Source: Lachnospiraceae bacterium (GTDB lineage Bacteria > Bacillota > Clostridia > Lachnospirales > Lachnospiraceae). Taken from it: DNA of 33,931 nucleotides. Position numbers and translations under genes: made by a program. The stretch is from the NCBI GenBank assembly GCA_009779895.1, contig WRBB01000029.1:1-33931 (forward strand), given 5' to 3'. The notes under the pieces are model-generated. The model worked only from the letters and a program-made list of their open reading frames with translations. It was not told where the DNA came from and did no database searches. Positions 17,137 through 25,231 of the stretch are shown here, piece by piece (position 1 is the stretch's first letter; each line of letters begins with the position of its first letter).

Positions 17137-19257
17137 TTGTACAGAATTATCAAAAAGGACGGCACTCATGAGGATTTTAATATTGAGAAAGTTGTCGTCG
17201 CAGTTAATAAATCAGCGTTTCGGGCGTTGATTCAATTTAAACCCGAAGAAATAAAATATATTTGTCAATTTGTAGAAGAGAAAGTAGATGTGATGGGCGT
17301 TGTAGATATTCCCATTGCTGTCATGCACAATGTGGTAGAAGGGGCTTTGGAAAAAGTCAATCCTACGGTTGCCAAAAGTTATCGTGACTATCGTAACTAT
17401 AAACAGGATTTTGTTCAGATGTTGGATGACGTATATAAGAAAAGTCAGTCCATTATGTATATTGGCGACAAAGAAAACAGTAATACGGATAGTGCTTTGG
17501 TATCTACCAAACGTAGTTTGATTTTTAATGAGCTAAATAAAGAACTATACAAAAAGTTCTTTTTGACGGTTGAAGAAATTCAAGCCATTCGTGAAGGATA
17601 TATTTATATTCATGATATGGCGGCACGGCGTGATACCATGAATTGCTGTTTGTTTGATGTGCAAAATGTTTTGCAAGGTGGTTTTGAAATGGGAAATCTC
17701 TGGTATAACGAGCCAAAGACTTTGGACACGGCTTTTGATGTGATTGGAGATATCGTTTTAAGTGCTGCCAGTCAGCAATACGGCGGTTTTACTGTGCCTA
17801 GTGTGGATGAAATATTGGAACCATATGCGGAGAAATCACATCATTTATATATTGAAAAATATCGTGCTTTGGGATTGCCGGAGGAAACGGTTCAAGCGGT
17901 GTCTTGGCAAGATTTGGAGCGAGAGATAGAGCAAGGTTTTCAAGGTTGGGAGTACAAGTTCAATTCCGTATCTTCTAGCCGTGGAGATTATCCTTTTATC
18001 GCTGTTACAGCGGGCAATCGAACTAGTGAATATGGCAAAGCCATCACAAAGAAGATGTTGGAAGTTCGACAAAAAGGGCAGGGAAAACCGGGTCATAAAA
18101 AACCGGTGCTATTTCCCAAGATCATCTTTTTGTATGATGAAAACTTACATGGACCGGGTAAACCTTTAGAGGACGTGTTTGACGCAGGCATTGCCTGCTC
18201 ACGTAAGACCATGTATCCGGATTGGTTATCACTAACGGGCAAAGGTTATGTACCTGAGATTTATAAAAAATATGGCAAGATTATCAGCCCCATGGGTTGT
18301 CGTGCTTTTTTGTCTCCTTGGTATGAGCGGGGCGGTATGGAGCCTGCAGATGAAAATGATGTGCCCGTATATGTGGGTCGTTTTAATATCGGTGCCATTA
18401 GTTTACATTTACCTATGATTTATGCAAAAGCAAAGTATGAAAATAAAGAGTTTCATGATGTACTGGACTATTATTTGAATTTGATTCGCCAATTGCATTT
18501 GCGCACTTATGATTATTTGGGGCAGATGAAAGCTTCTACCAATCCTTTGGCATATTGTGAGGGTGGTTTTTATGGTGGCAATTTGGGGCTTTATGACAAG
18601 ATTAAACCGTTGTTAAAATCAGCTACAGCCTCCTTTGGGATTACGGCTTTGGATGAACTACAGCATTTGCACAATCGAAAATCATTGGCAGAAGATGGTG
18701 CATTTGCTTTAGAAACCCTGCAGTATATCAATGAACAGGTGACGAAATTTAAGCAAGAAGACAAACGTTTATTTGCAATTTACGGTACACCAGCAGAAAG
18801 CCTGTGTGGTTTGCAGGTGCAACAGTTCCGCAAGTTATATGGCATTATAGAAAATGTTTCGGATAGAGAATATGTAAGCAATAGTTTTCATTGTCATGTA
18901 GTAGAAGATATTACTCCAATTGAAAAACAGGATCTGGAAGAGCGTTTTTGGCATTATTGTAATGGCGGTAAAATTCAATACGTGAAATATCCAATTAGTT
19001 ACAATACAGAGGCGATTAAGTCTTTGGTACGCCGTGCTATGGACAAAGGATTTTATGAGGGTGTAAACCTGTCGTTGGCATATTGTGATGATTGTGGTTA
19101 TGAAGAATTAGATATGGATGTTTGCCCAAAATGCGGCAGTACCAATTTAACCAAAATCGATCGGATGAATGGTTACCTTTCCTATTCACGGGTAAAAGGC
19201 GATACTCGTTTGAATGAGGCCAAGATGGCTGAAATTGCGGAAAGGAAAAGTATGTAA
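17137..19257 (+). CDS. nrdD: Anaerobic (class III) ribonucleoside-triphosphate reductase
   Basis: Reduces ribonucleoside triphosphates to deoxy forms without oxygen, using a glycyl radical. The 706-residue product starts with an ATP-cone regulatory domain (about 1-90, MYRIIKKDGTHEDFNIEKVV). The barrel contains the GCRAFLSPWYE stretch with the active-site cysteine. Near the C-terminus a zinc site CDDCGYEELDMDVCPKCG precedes the glycyl radical motif RMNGYLSYSR, with the radical at G679. The TTG start fits the family N-terminus, and GGAG lies 9 bases upstream. It heads an operon with its activase nrdG and a dUTPase. NrdR-like boxes lie upstream. It shows that the cell makes DNA precursors anaerobically. 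Confidence 0.97.
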   Translation: MYRIIKKDGTHEDFNIEKVVVAVNKSAFRALIQFKPEEIKYICQFVEEKVDVMGVVDIPIAVMHNVVEGALEKVNPTVAKSYRDYRNYKQDFVQMLDDVYKKSQSIMYIGDKENSNTDSALVSTKRSLIFNELNKELYKKFFLTVEEIQAIREGYIYIHDMAARRDTMNCCLFDVQNVLQGGFEMGNLWYNEPKTLDTAFDVIGDIVLSAASQQYGGFTVPSVDEILEPYAEKSHHLYIEKYRALGLPEETVQAVSWQDLEREIEQGFQGWEYKFNSVSSSRGDYPFIAVTAGNRTSEYGKAITKKMLEVRQKGQGKPGHKKPVLFPKIIFLYDENLHGPGKPLEDVFDAGIACSRKTMYPDWLSLTGKGYVPEIYKKYGKIISPMGCRAFLSPWYERGGMEPADENDVPVYVGRFNIGAISLHLPMIYAKAKYENKEFHDVLDYYLNLIRQLHLRTYDYLGQMKASTNPLAYCEGGFYGGNLGLYDKIKPLLKSATASFGITALDELQHLHNRKSLAEDGAFALETLQYINEQVTKFKQEDKRLFAIYGTPAESLCGLQVQQFRKLYGIIENVSDREYVSNSFHCHVVEDITPIEKQDLEERFWHYCNGGKIQYVKYPISYNTEAIKSLVRRAMDKGFYEGVNLSLAYCDDCGYEELDMDVCPKCGSTNLTKIDRMNGYLSYSRVKGDTRLNEAKMAEIAERKSM

Positions 19258-19259
19258 TA

Positions 19260-19751
19260 ATGAAGTATCATAATATTACCAAAGATGATATGCTAAATGG
19301 CGACGGACTGCGTGTTGTATTTTGGGTTTCGGGCTGTGAGCATGCTTGCACCGGCTGTCATAATGTATGCACTTGGGATGAAAACAGTGGATTGGATTAT
19401 GATGAAGCGGTCAAAGCAGAATTATTTAAACAACTGGAAAAAGATTATATTAGTGGCATCACCTTTACCGGAGGTGATCCACTTTTTCAGGCGAATTGTC
19501 AACCAATCTGTGCGTTGGCAAAAGAAATCAAGGAAAAATTTCCACACAAAACCCAGTGGCTTTACACAGGAGATATGTGGGAAGATATTCAAAACTGGCA
19601 AGGATTGCTATACATTGATGTTCTGGTAGACGGGCCTTTTGTGTTGGCAGAGAAAAATGCGACACTTCATTGGAGAGGCAGTGCAAATCAAAGGGTGATA
19701 GATGTTAAAAAAAGCTTGCGAACAGCAGAGATTGTATTACACAATTCTTAA
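19260..19751 (+). CDS. nrdG: Anaerobic ribonucleotide reductase activating protein
   Basis: A small radical SAM enzyme that makes the glycyl radical on NrdD by hydrogen abstraction. The 163-residue product has the cluster cysteines C26, C30 and C33 in SGCEHACTGCHN, the SAM-binding glycine motif FTGGDPLFQ, and a compact TIM-barrel length typical of NrdG. A further cysteine in HNVCTWD is also common in the family. The ATG starts two bases after the nrdD stop, and AAAGGAAAAG inside nrdD serves as SD site, so the pair is translationally linked. The dUTPase gene follows 17 bases later. Confidence 0.95.
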   Translation: MKYHNITKDDMLNGDGLRVVFWVSGCEHACTGCHNVCTWDENSGLDYDEAVKAELFKQLEKDYISGITFTGGDPLFQANCQPICALAKEIKEKFPHKTQWLYTGDMWEDIQNWQGLLYIDVLVDGPFVLAEKNATLHWRGSANQRVIDVKKSLRTAEIVLHNS

Positions 19752-19768
19752 AAGGATGGTTGATTAAA

Positions 19769-20284
19769 ATGCAAAGAGTAGGAAAATTTCACAAAGTAAG
19801 CCAAGGGCAGTTCTTAGTTGCTTGGAGCAGTGTATACACAGATAGAACAGATAAAAAAGAGATTTTGAGCGTTTACGAAAGGATTTCTCTGCCCAGAAGA
19901 GCAACAAAAGGTTCGGCAGGTTATGATTTTTTCATTCCTGTGAATACGAAAATCGCTCCGGGGGAAACTGTGATGATTCCCACAGGTATTCGGGTGGAAA
20001 TGTTGGAAAACTGGGTTCTGAAATGCTATCCTCGTAGTGGTTTGGGCTTTAAATTTCGTTTACAGTTAAACAATACGGTAGCCATTATTGACAGTGATTA
20101 TTTTTTCTCAGATAATGAGGGGCATATTTTTGCCAAAATTACTAATGATAGTAATGAGGGGAAAACCGTAGAAATTTCCCAAGGTGATGGTTTTATGCAG
20201 GGGATTTTTATAGAATACGGTATTACTTATGATGACGAGGTGTTGGATATTCGTAATGGTGGATTAGGTAGTACAAGTAAATGA
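19769..20284 (+). CDS. dut: dUTP diphosphatase, divergent trimeric type
   Basis: Hydrolyses dUTP to dUMP and pyrophosphate, keeping uracil out of DNA and feeding dTMP synthesis. All five trimeric dUTPase motifs can be traced: ATKGSAGYDFF (46-55), PRSGLG (89-93), VAIIDSDYF (104-112), GDGFMQGIF (139-147) and GGLGSTS (164-170). Two things differ from the common form. An N-terminal extension of about 45 residues precedes motif I, and after IDSDY the usual YxGE is replaced by FFSDNEGHI. I chose the ATG at 19769. The TTG at 19760 directly abuts the SD-like AAAGGATGG. Position after nrdDG fits a role in the same nucleotide pool. Confidence 0.85.
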   Translation: MQRVGKFHKVSQGQFLVAWSSVYTDRTDKKEILSVYERISLPRRATKGSAGYDFFIPVNTKIAPGETVMIPTGIRVEMLENWVLKCYPRSGLGFKFRLQLNNTVAIIDSDYFFSDNEGHIFAKITNDSNEGKTVEISQGDGFMQGIFIEYGITYDDEVLDIRNGGLGSTSK

Positions 20285-20348
20285 GAAATCGAATCCGAAA
20301 GCCCTTTCTTTGAAATTAAAAAATTTTTATTTTAAAAGTAATTTTCTA

Positions 20349-20377
20349 GTGCATTTTTATAACTGACATGCTATAAT
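20349..20377 (+). promoter_or_regulatory. degV promoter with extended -10
   Basis: TGCTATAAT at 20369-20377 is a perfect extended -10 element. The -35 position (GTGCAT, 17 bases upstream) is weak, as expected when TGn is present. The transcript would start near 20384 and begin with a stable hairpin, ACCCGTC at 20389-20395 pairing with GGCGGGT at 20402-20408. Confidence 0.75.
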
Positions 20378-20453
20378 GATTTTGGTTTACCCGTCTTTAT
20401 AGGCGGGTCGTTTGGCAGAGATATAAAAAGTGAAAATTTTAGGAGGAAGTGAA

Positions 20454-21320
20454 ATGAGTGATTTTGTGTTAAGTGCAAACAGTACGGTAGATTTACCAAA
20501 AGAGTGGTTGGATCAAAATGGGATTAATATTTTGCCGCTTAGTTATACCATTGATGGTGAAACTTTCCAAGATTATGATGAAAAACTAAGTTCTAAAGAT
20601 TTTTTTGATAGATTGCGTGCAGGAAGTACGTCAATTACAACACAGATGAACCCGGAGCAAGCCAGAGAGGGTATCGAACCGTTGTTACAGGCAGGGAAAG
20701 ATGTTTTGCACTTATCCTTTTCGTCTGCCTTAAGTGGTACGTATAATAGTCTTCGTTTGGCTACGGAAGAGTTAAAGGAAGAATATCCGGATAGAAAAAT
20801 TATTTTGATTGATACATTATCTGCATCCATAGGCGAGGGTATGTTGGTACAAAAAGCCTTGGAGCTAAAAAAAGCAGGAAAGAGCCTGGAAGAAGTAGCT
20901 GCTTGGGTTGAAGAAAACAAACTTCATGTTTGTCATTATTTTACAGTGGATGATTTACATCATTTGCAGAGAGGCGGACGTGTTTCTAAAGCAACAGCTG
21001 TGATTGGAACGGCTTTACAAGTGAAGCCTATCTTGCATATGAGCGATGAAGGGAAATTGGAAAAAGTAGGTAAAGAAAGAGGACGTAAGAAATCATTGGC
21101 CAAAATCGTGAATATGCTTGCGGAATCCAGCAAAGGTTGGGACAATGATGTGATCTCGGTTATACACGGGGATTGCATAGAGGATGCAGAATATGTGGCG
21201 TCATTGGTGAAAGAAAAAATGAGCGATTCCAAAGTAGAAATCTACAGCGTGGGTTCTGTGATTGGTAGTCATACAGGTCCCGGGTTGATTGCAATATTTG
21301 GAATGGGTGAAAAAAGATAA
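20454..21320 (+). CDS. DegV-family fatty-acid-binding protein (FakB-like)
   Basis: DegV/FakB proteins carry a single fatty acid and present it to the kinase FakA for phosphorylation and entry into phospholipid synthesis. The 288-residue product shows the family's head-group contacts in order: SANSTVDLP at the N-terminus, TTQMNPEQ, SFSSALSGTYNS and LIDTLSASIGEGM. DDLHHLQRGGRVS follows, and the C-terminal SHTGPGLIAIFGMG closes the pocket. AGGAGG lies 8 bases before the ATG at 20454. An in-frame GTG at 20430 precedes that SD site and is unlikely. No fakA gene is adjacent. Fatty-acid specificity cannot be read from the sequence. Confidence 0.92.
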   Translation: MSDFVLSANSTVDLPKEWLDQNGINILPLSYTIDGETFQDYDEKLSSKDFFDRLRAGSTSITTQMNPEQAREGIEPLLQAGKDVLHLSFSSALSGTYNSLRLATEELKEEYPDRKIILIDTLSASIGEGMLVQKALELKKAGKSLEEVAAWVEENKLHVCHYFTVDDLHHLQRGGRVSKATAVIGTALQVKPILHMSDEGKLEKVGKERGRKKSLAKIVNMLAESSKGWDNDVISVIHGDCIEDAEYVASLVKEKMSDSKVEIYSVGSVIGSHTGPGLIAIFGMGEKR

Positions 21321-21327
21321 AACAGTA

Positions 21328-21357
21328 TTGACATATGGATGGGATGTATGTTATATT
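21328..21357 (+). promoter_or_regulatory. infC operon promoter
   Basis: TTGACA at 21328-21333 with TATATT at 21352-21357 (18-base spacer) or TTATAT one base earlier (17). It lies only 8 bases after degV and would start the long untranslated leader of infC. Confidence 0.7.
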
Positions 21358-21362
21358 GTTAC

Positions 21363-21519
21363 TTGCGTTAGGCGAAAAAGAAAGTAGAGTATCCACTCTC
21401 ACCGTAGCACAATGGGGTGACTATCGGTTAAAGATTGATGACATTTGGGTTTCATGATTTGTTTGCATGGAAAGATATGTATGTTCGGTTGAGTGGAGAA
21501 TTTCTGCTCAACCTTTTTT
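21363..21519 (+). promoter_or_regulatory. infC-rpmI-rplT leader with putative terminator/antiterminator switch
   Basis: The untranslated leader can fold in competing ways. A terminator is formed by GGTTGAG (21487-21493) and CTCAACC (21507-21513) followed by six Ts. The upstream segment CCACTCTCACC (21393-21403) can instead pair with GGTTGAGTGG (21487-21496), breaking the terminator. That same segment is sequestered in an early hairpin AGAGT/ACTCT (21386-21399), and TCACC/GGTGA or CCGTAG/CTATCGG pairings form an overlapping fold at 21399-21427. This is the arrangement expected for feedback by ribosomal protein L20, known for the infC operon of B. subtilis. The folds are read by eye; L20 binding is inferred. 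Confidence 0.7.
21487..21519 (+). terminator. Attenuator terminator in the infC leader
   Basis: Perfect 7-bp stem GGTTGAG/CTCAACC, with an inner AGAA/TTCT pairing possible, and TTTTTT at 21514-21519. It ends 44 bases before the infC start, so it must be bypassed for the operon to be expressed. Confidence 0.88.
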
Positions 21520-21563
21520 ATATCAAGTAGTTAATAGTATGAACATTATGGAGGGAAACGAAG

Positions 21564-22070
21564 ATTAGCGATTTAATGATTAACCAACAGATTAGAGACA
21601 GAGAGGTTCGTCTAATAGGTGCGAACGGAGAACAGCTAGGTATTATGCCCGCAGCGGAGGCTTTGAAAAAAGCGCAAATGGCGGAGCTTGACTTAGTAAA
21701 GGTTGCTCCCACAGCTAAACCACCAGTTTGTAAAATTATTGATTATGGTAAATACAAATATGAAATGTCCAGAAAAGAAAAAGAAGCTAAGAAAAAACAA
21801 AAGATTGTAGAAATCAAGGAAGTTCGTTTGTCACCCAATATTGATACAAACGACATGAATACCAAGGTAAACAATGCCAGAAAATTCCTGACCAAGGGCA
21901 ATAAGGTTAAGGTTACATTGCGTTTCCGTGGTAGGGAGATGGCGCATGTAAGACAGAGCCGTCATATTCTGGATGATTTTGCGAAATTGCTGGAAGACAT
22001 TGCAGTGATAGAAAAAGTTGGTAAACTGGAAGGTCGTAGCATGACAATGATTTTAACTGAAAAACGTTAA
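21564..22070 (+). CDS. infC: Translation initiation factor IF-3 (ATT start)
   Basis: IF-3 binds the 30S subunit, prevents premature joining of 50S and checks the start codon. The 168-residue product contains the N-terminal MINQQIRDREVRLIG block, the linker rich in Lys and Glu (MSRKEKEAKKKQK) and the C-terminal domain with IKEVRLSPNID, VKVTLRFRGREM and the closing MTMILTEK. I place the start at ATT 21564 because GGAGGG ends 9 bases before it, whereas the first ATG at 21576 is 21 bases from that SD. AUU starts are a known hallmark of infC, letting IF-3 repress its own translation. rpmI and rplT follow in the usual order. Confidence 0.95.
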   Translation: MSDLMINQQIRDREVRLIGANGEQLGIMPAAEALKKAQMAELDLVKVAPTAKPPVCKIIDYGKYKYEMSRKEKEAKKKQKIVEIKEVRLSPNIDTNDMNTKVNNARKFLTKGNKVKVTLRFRGREMAHVRQSRHILDDFAKLLEDIAVIEKVGKLEGRSMTMILTEKR

Positions 22071-22126
22071 AAATAAAAAGGCACATGTGATTTATGTGTG
22101 AAAGTTAAATTTAGGAGGAGTTTAGA

Positions 22127-22324
22127 ATGCCAAAAATTAAAACAAAGCGAGCCGCTGCAAAGCGTTTTAAGGTGACAGGAACAGGCAAGTTAAAAAGAAA
22201 TAAAGCTTATAAAAGCCATATCCTGACCAAGAAATCTGCCAAGAGAAAAAGAAATTTAAGACAACCTGCTATGACAGATGCCAGTAACATTAAAAACATG
22301 AAGAAAGTTTTACCATATTTATAA
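22127..22324 (+). CDS. rpmI: Ribosomal protein L35
   Basis: A 65-residue, very basic component of the large ribosomal subunit. The N-terminus [24 protein letters not shown] and the C-terminal KKVLPYL match the L35 family throughout. AGGAGG lies 8 bases before the ATG. It stands between infC and rplT, the conserved bacterial order, and would be controlled by the attenuator upstream of infC. Confidence 0.96.
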   Translation: MPKIKTKRAAAKRFKVTGTGKLKRNKAYKSHILTKKSAKRKRNLRQPAMTDASNIKNMKKVLPYL

Positions 22325-22355
22325 AAGTGGAAGTCATAAAAGGAGGGATTCAGAC

Positions 22356-22712
22356 ATGGCAAGAATTAAACGTGGTGTAAATGCCAAGAAAAAATCAAAT
22401 AGAGTATTGAGGTTAGCAAAAGGATATAGAGGTGCGCGTTCCAAACAATACAGAGTTGCAAAACAATCTGTGATGAGAGCGTTGGCTACTTCTTATGCCG
22501 GCAGAAAGCAACGTAAACGTCAAATGCGTCAACTGTGGATTGCCCGTATCAATGCGGCAGCCAGATTAAACGGACTTTCTTACAGCAGATTTATGCACGG
22601 ATTGAAATTGGCTGAAATTGATATGAACAGAAAGATGTTGGCTGATTTGGCCGTAAATGATAAAGATGGTTTTACCATATTGGCAGAGCAAGCAAAGGCA
22701 AAAATTGCATAA
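22356..22712 (+). CDS. rplT: Ribosomal protein L20
   Basis: A 118-residue rRNA-binding protein needed early in 50S assembly. The basic N-terminal extension ([18 protein letters not shown]) is followed by [15 protein letters not shown] and the globular C-terminal domain with [11 protein letters not shown] and [11 protein letters not shown]. It ends the operon and is followed by a strong terminator. In B. subtilis L20 represses this same operon by acting on the infC leader. The switch-like leader here makes the same circuit likely. AAAGGAGGG is the SD site. Confidence 0.97.
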   Translation: MARIKRGVNAKKKSNRVLRLAKGYRGARSKQYRVAKQSVMRALATSYAGRKQRKRQMRQLWIARINAAARLNGLSYSRFMHGLKLAEIDMNRKMLADLAVNDKDGFTILAEQAKAKIA

Positions 22713-22722
22713 AGCGATGATT

Positions 22723-22757
22723 ACTCCTATCAAGAATTTTTCAAGATAGGAGTTTTT
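22723..22757 (+). terminator. Rho-independent terminator after rplT
   Basis: ACTCCTATC at 22723-22731 pairs perfectly with GATAGGAGT at 22745-22753 (9 bp), followed by a run of Ts to 22757. It ends the infC-rpmI-rplT transcript. Confidence 0.92.
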
Positions 22758-22795
22758 ATAAAAAAATCAAGAAATCGGAAAGAAGGGATAAAGGA

Positions 22796-24166
22796 ATGAA
22801 ACAGCAAGAGATACCTTATAAAATATATTTAGAAGAGCAAGAGATGCCAAAAGAGTGGTATAATGTGCGTGCTGATATGCAAAAAAAACCGGCACCACTT
22901 TTAAATCCGGAAACATTGCAACCGATGGGAGCAAAAGATTTAGAGGGCGTTTTTTGTGCAGAATTGGTGAAACAAGAATTGGATGATAATACTGCTTTTA
23001 TTCAAATTCCAGACCGTATTCGTGATTTTTATATGATGTATCGCCCATCTCCTTTGATTCGGGCGTATTGTTTGGAAGAGAAAATGCAGACGCCTGCAAA
23101 GATTTATTATAAATTTGAGGGTAATAATACAAGTGGAAGTCACAAATTAAATTCTGCGATTGCGCAAGCGTATTATGCCAAAGAACAGGGTTTAAAAGGT
23201 GTGACAACAGAAACGGGTGCAGGGCAATGGGGCACCGCTCTTTCTATGGCTTGTGCCTATTTTGAATTGGATTGCCAAGTTTTTATGGTTAAGTTATCTC
23301 ATGAACAAAAACCATTCCGCCGTGAAGTAATGCGAACCTATGGTGCCAGTGTAACGCCGTCTCCCTCATTGGATACAGAAATTGGTAGGAAAATATTAGC
23401 AGAGTATCCGGATACAAACGGCAGTTTGGGTTGTGCCATTTCTGAGGCTGTTGAAGCAGCTGTGAAGCAAGATGGTTATCGCTATGTATTGGGGAGTGTT
23501 TTAAATCAGGTTTTGTTGCATCAATCTATTATTGGTTTAGAAACAAAACTTGCTTTAGATAAATATGACATTCATCCGGATATGATTATTGGTTGCTCCG
23601 GTGGTGGATCCAACTTAGGTGGATTGATTTCACCATTTGTGGGAGAGAAGTTGCGTGGTGAAGCAGATTATAGAATCATCGCTGTTGAGCCTGCGTCTTG
23701 TCCGAGTTTTACAAAAGGTGTTTTTGCGTATGATTATTGTGATACCGGGATGGTGACACCTTTATCTAAGATGTACACTTTGGGTAGTCGTTTTATGCCT
23801 GCGGCTAGTCATGCGGGTGGTTTACGTTATCATGGCATGAGTTCGATTTTGTCACAACTATATGCGGATGGTATGATGGAAGCCAGGGCAGTTGGTCAAA
23901 GAGAGATTTTTGAAGCGGCAGAGCAGTTTGCACGTTGCGAGGGTATCTTGCCGGCTCCTGAAAGCAGTCATGCAATTAAAGTGGCATTAGATGAGGCTCA
24001 AAAATGCAAGGAAACAGGAGAAGAAAAAACGATTCTATTTGGTTTGACCGGCACAGGTTATTTTGATTTGATGGCATATGGAAAATATCATGATCATCAA
24101 TTAAGTGATCACGTGCCAACAGATGCAGAAATACAAGCAGGTCTAGCAGGGTTGCCGAAAGTATAA
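22796..24166 (+). CDS. trpB: Tryptophan synthase beta chain, TrpB2 type
   Basis: A PLP enzyme that condenses indole with L-serine to give tryptophan. The 456-residue product is longer than the common TrpB1 (about 400) and has the TrpB2 hallmarks: RPSPLIRA, EGNNTSGSHKLNSA with the PLP lysine K117, TETGAGQWG, and the phosphate cup GCSGGGSNLGG. No trpA or other trp gene is adjacent. Stand-alone TrpB2 proteins are thought to salvage free indole or, in some cases, to use other nucleophiles. The SD is AAAGGA close to the ATG. A terminator lies between it and rplT, so it should have its own promoter, which I could not identify. Confidence 0.9.
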   Translation: MKQQEIPYKIYLEEQEMPKEWYNVRADMQKKPAPLLNPETLQPMGAKDLEGVFCAELVKQELDDNTAFIQIPDRIRDFYMMYRPSPLIRAYCLEEKMQTPAKIYYKFEGNNTSGSHKLNSAIAQAYYAKEQGLKGVTTETGAGQWGTALSMACAYFELDCQVFMVKLSHEQKPFRREVMRTYGASVTPSPSLDTEIGRKILAEYPDTNGSLGCAISEAVEAAVKQDGYRYVLGSVLNQVLLHQSIIGLETKLALDKYDIHPDMIIGCSGGGSNLGGLISPFVGEKLRGEADYRIIAVEPASCPSFTKGVFAYDYCDTGMVTPLSKMYTLGSRFMPAASHAGGLRYHGMSSILSQLYADGMMEARAVGQREIFEAAEQFARCEGILPAPESSHAIKVALDEAQKCKETGEEKTILFGLTGTGYFDLMAYGKYHDHQLSDHVPTDAEIQAGLAGLPKV

Positions 24167-24179
24167 AATAAAATATATT

Positions 24180-24200
24180 CCGACTTAAAATTTAAGTTGG
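24180..24200. terminator. Possible bidirectional terminator between converging genes
   Basis: CCGACTTAAA-A-TTTAAGTTGG is a near-perfect inverted repeat between the end of trpB (+) and the end of the transporter gene (-), overlapping the latter's last codons. On the minus strand it is followed by a T-rich stretch. It is AT-rich, so the strength is doubtful. Confidence 0.4.
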
Positions 24201-25117
24201 GAACGGAAATATCGAATATAGTGGATGAGTACAAATAGTACAACCGCAACTGCAATCCACATGGTGACATTGGCAATTGCCGGTAAAAAGGTAAGTCTAT
24301 GTCGTTCCATCAGAAAATCAGAACCCAACCGAAATGCCAACGCGCTGATCACATATGGAAAGGTAAAGGCGGCATAGGTTGGGTAAAACTTTATTTTAAG
24401 CAGTGAAAACATCATGCAAGTTACATAAATATAGTTTGCAGCAGCTCCAATGAGCAGGAAATAAACCAAAGCGGGAATGCTTTGGTCTTGAAAGACAAAA
24501 GAATTAAAATAACCTACCGTTAAAAGGCTCATAGGCGCAGTAAATATCGCAACTGTTTTACGCGCAGGTTCCGGAAATGTACGAACGGTATTCATTCTTA
24601 TGACAACAAGGGTAAAAATAATAAAATAAAGTACAAAACCTATATAAAAGACAATTTGCCCAATTTGTACCGCACCCATGGCAGGTGCGGTTACACTGAT
24701 GGTTACCATTCCGACACCTTGAACAAACCATGAGGGAAAAACATTTTTTCGTTGAAAGTTAAAAACAAAACGTTTACAGAAAACCAGTATAATACAAATG
24801 TGAATTACGACGGCACAATACCAGAGAAACAGTGCCACTACAGGAATGTGTGGCCGGATGTAAGTGGTAAGGAGCATGGATGCCATGGTAACTGTGGGTA
24901 AAACGCTCATAGGAACAGGTGTTTTTAATTCCTCTTTGGCATGGGCATGATCTAAAAAACATTTTAGGAGAAATAGAATTAATACAGCAAAAGAAAAGAT
25001 ACCTAAACCATAACGTATTCTGGCACCATAGGGCAAGGGCAGTAGTAGATTGCCTAGGGCTGCAAGACTAAGGCTTATGCCGCAAGTTGCCATGGGTATG
25101 CTTTTGATAAATTTCAT
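24185..25117 (-). CDS. TDT-family (TehA/SLAC1-like) membrane transporter
   Basis: A 310-residue integral membrane protein with about ten hydrophobic segments. It looks like the tellurite-resistance/dicarboxylate transporter family, which includes TehA and plant SLAC1 anion channels. Supporting stretches are the opening IPMATCGISLSLAALGN, the WFVQGVGMVTISV segment and FTFPYVISALAF near the C-terminus. The substrate (anion, dicarboxylate or sulfite) cannot be inferred. The start is the ATG at 25117, where GGAGGAG lies about 7 bases upstream on the minus strand. A longer open frame continues through the tRNA gene to 25342 but is not coding. A terminator separates the gene from the tRNA upstream; a clear promoter in the 73 bases between was not found. 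Confidence 0.82.
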   Translation of the reverse strand: MKFIKSIPMATCGISLSLAALGNLLLPLPYGARIRYGLGIFSFAVLILFLLKCFLDHAHAKEELKTPVPMSVLPTVTMASMLLTTYIRPHIPVVALFLWYCAVVIHICIILVFCKRFVFNFQRKNVFPSWFVQGVGMVTISVTAPAMGAVQIGQIVFYIGFVLYFIIFTLVVIRMNTVRTFPEPARKTVAIFTAPMSLLTVGYFNSFVFQDQSIPALVYFLLIGAAANYIYVTCMMFSLLKIKFYPTYAAFTFPYVISALAFRLGSDFLMERHRLTFLPAIANVTMWIAVAVVLFVLIHYIRYFRSQLKF

Positions 25118-25190
25118 GTCAATGCTCCTCCGTACTTGTGTGATGTTGATTTCTTTGTTTATGCAAGACATTTCTTTGGAATTTATATAT

Positions 25191-25214
25191 AAAAACCCTA
25201 TAACCTCTAGGGTT
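25191..25214 (-). terminator. Terminator after tRNA-Leu (minus strand)
   Basis: On the minus strand AACCCTA pairs with TAGGGTT around a 7-base loop and is followed by a T run (A25191-25195 on the + strand). It would end the tRNA transcript before the transporter gene. Confidence 0.8.
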
Positions 25215-25231
25215 ACAGAGTTTTTATCGGA

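Noticed and set aside
19760-19768. TTG at 19760 as the dUTPase start.
   Set aside because: It touches the SD-like AAAGGATGG with no spacer, while the ATG at 19769 has workable spacing.
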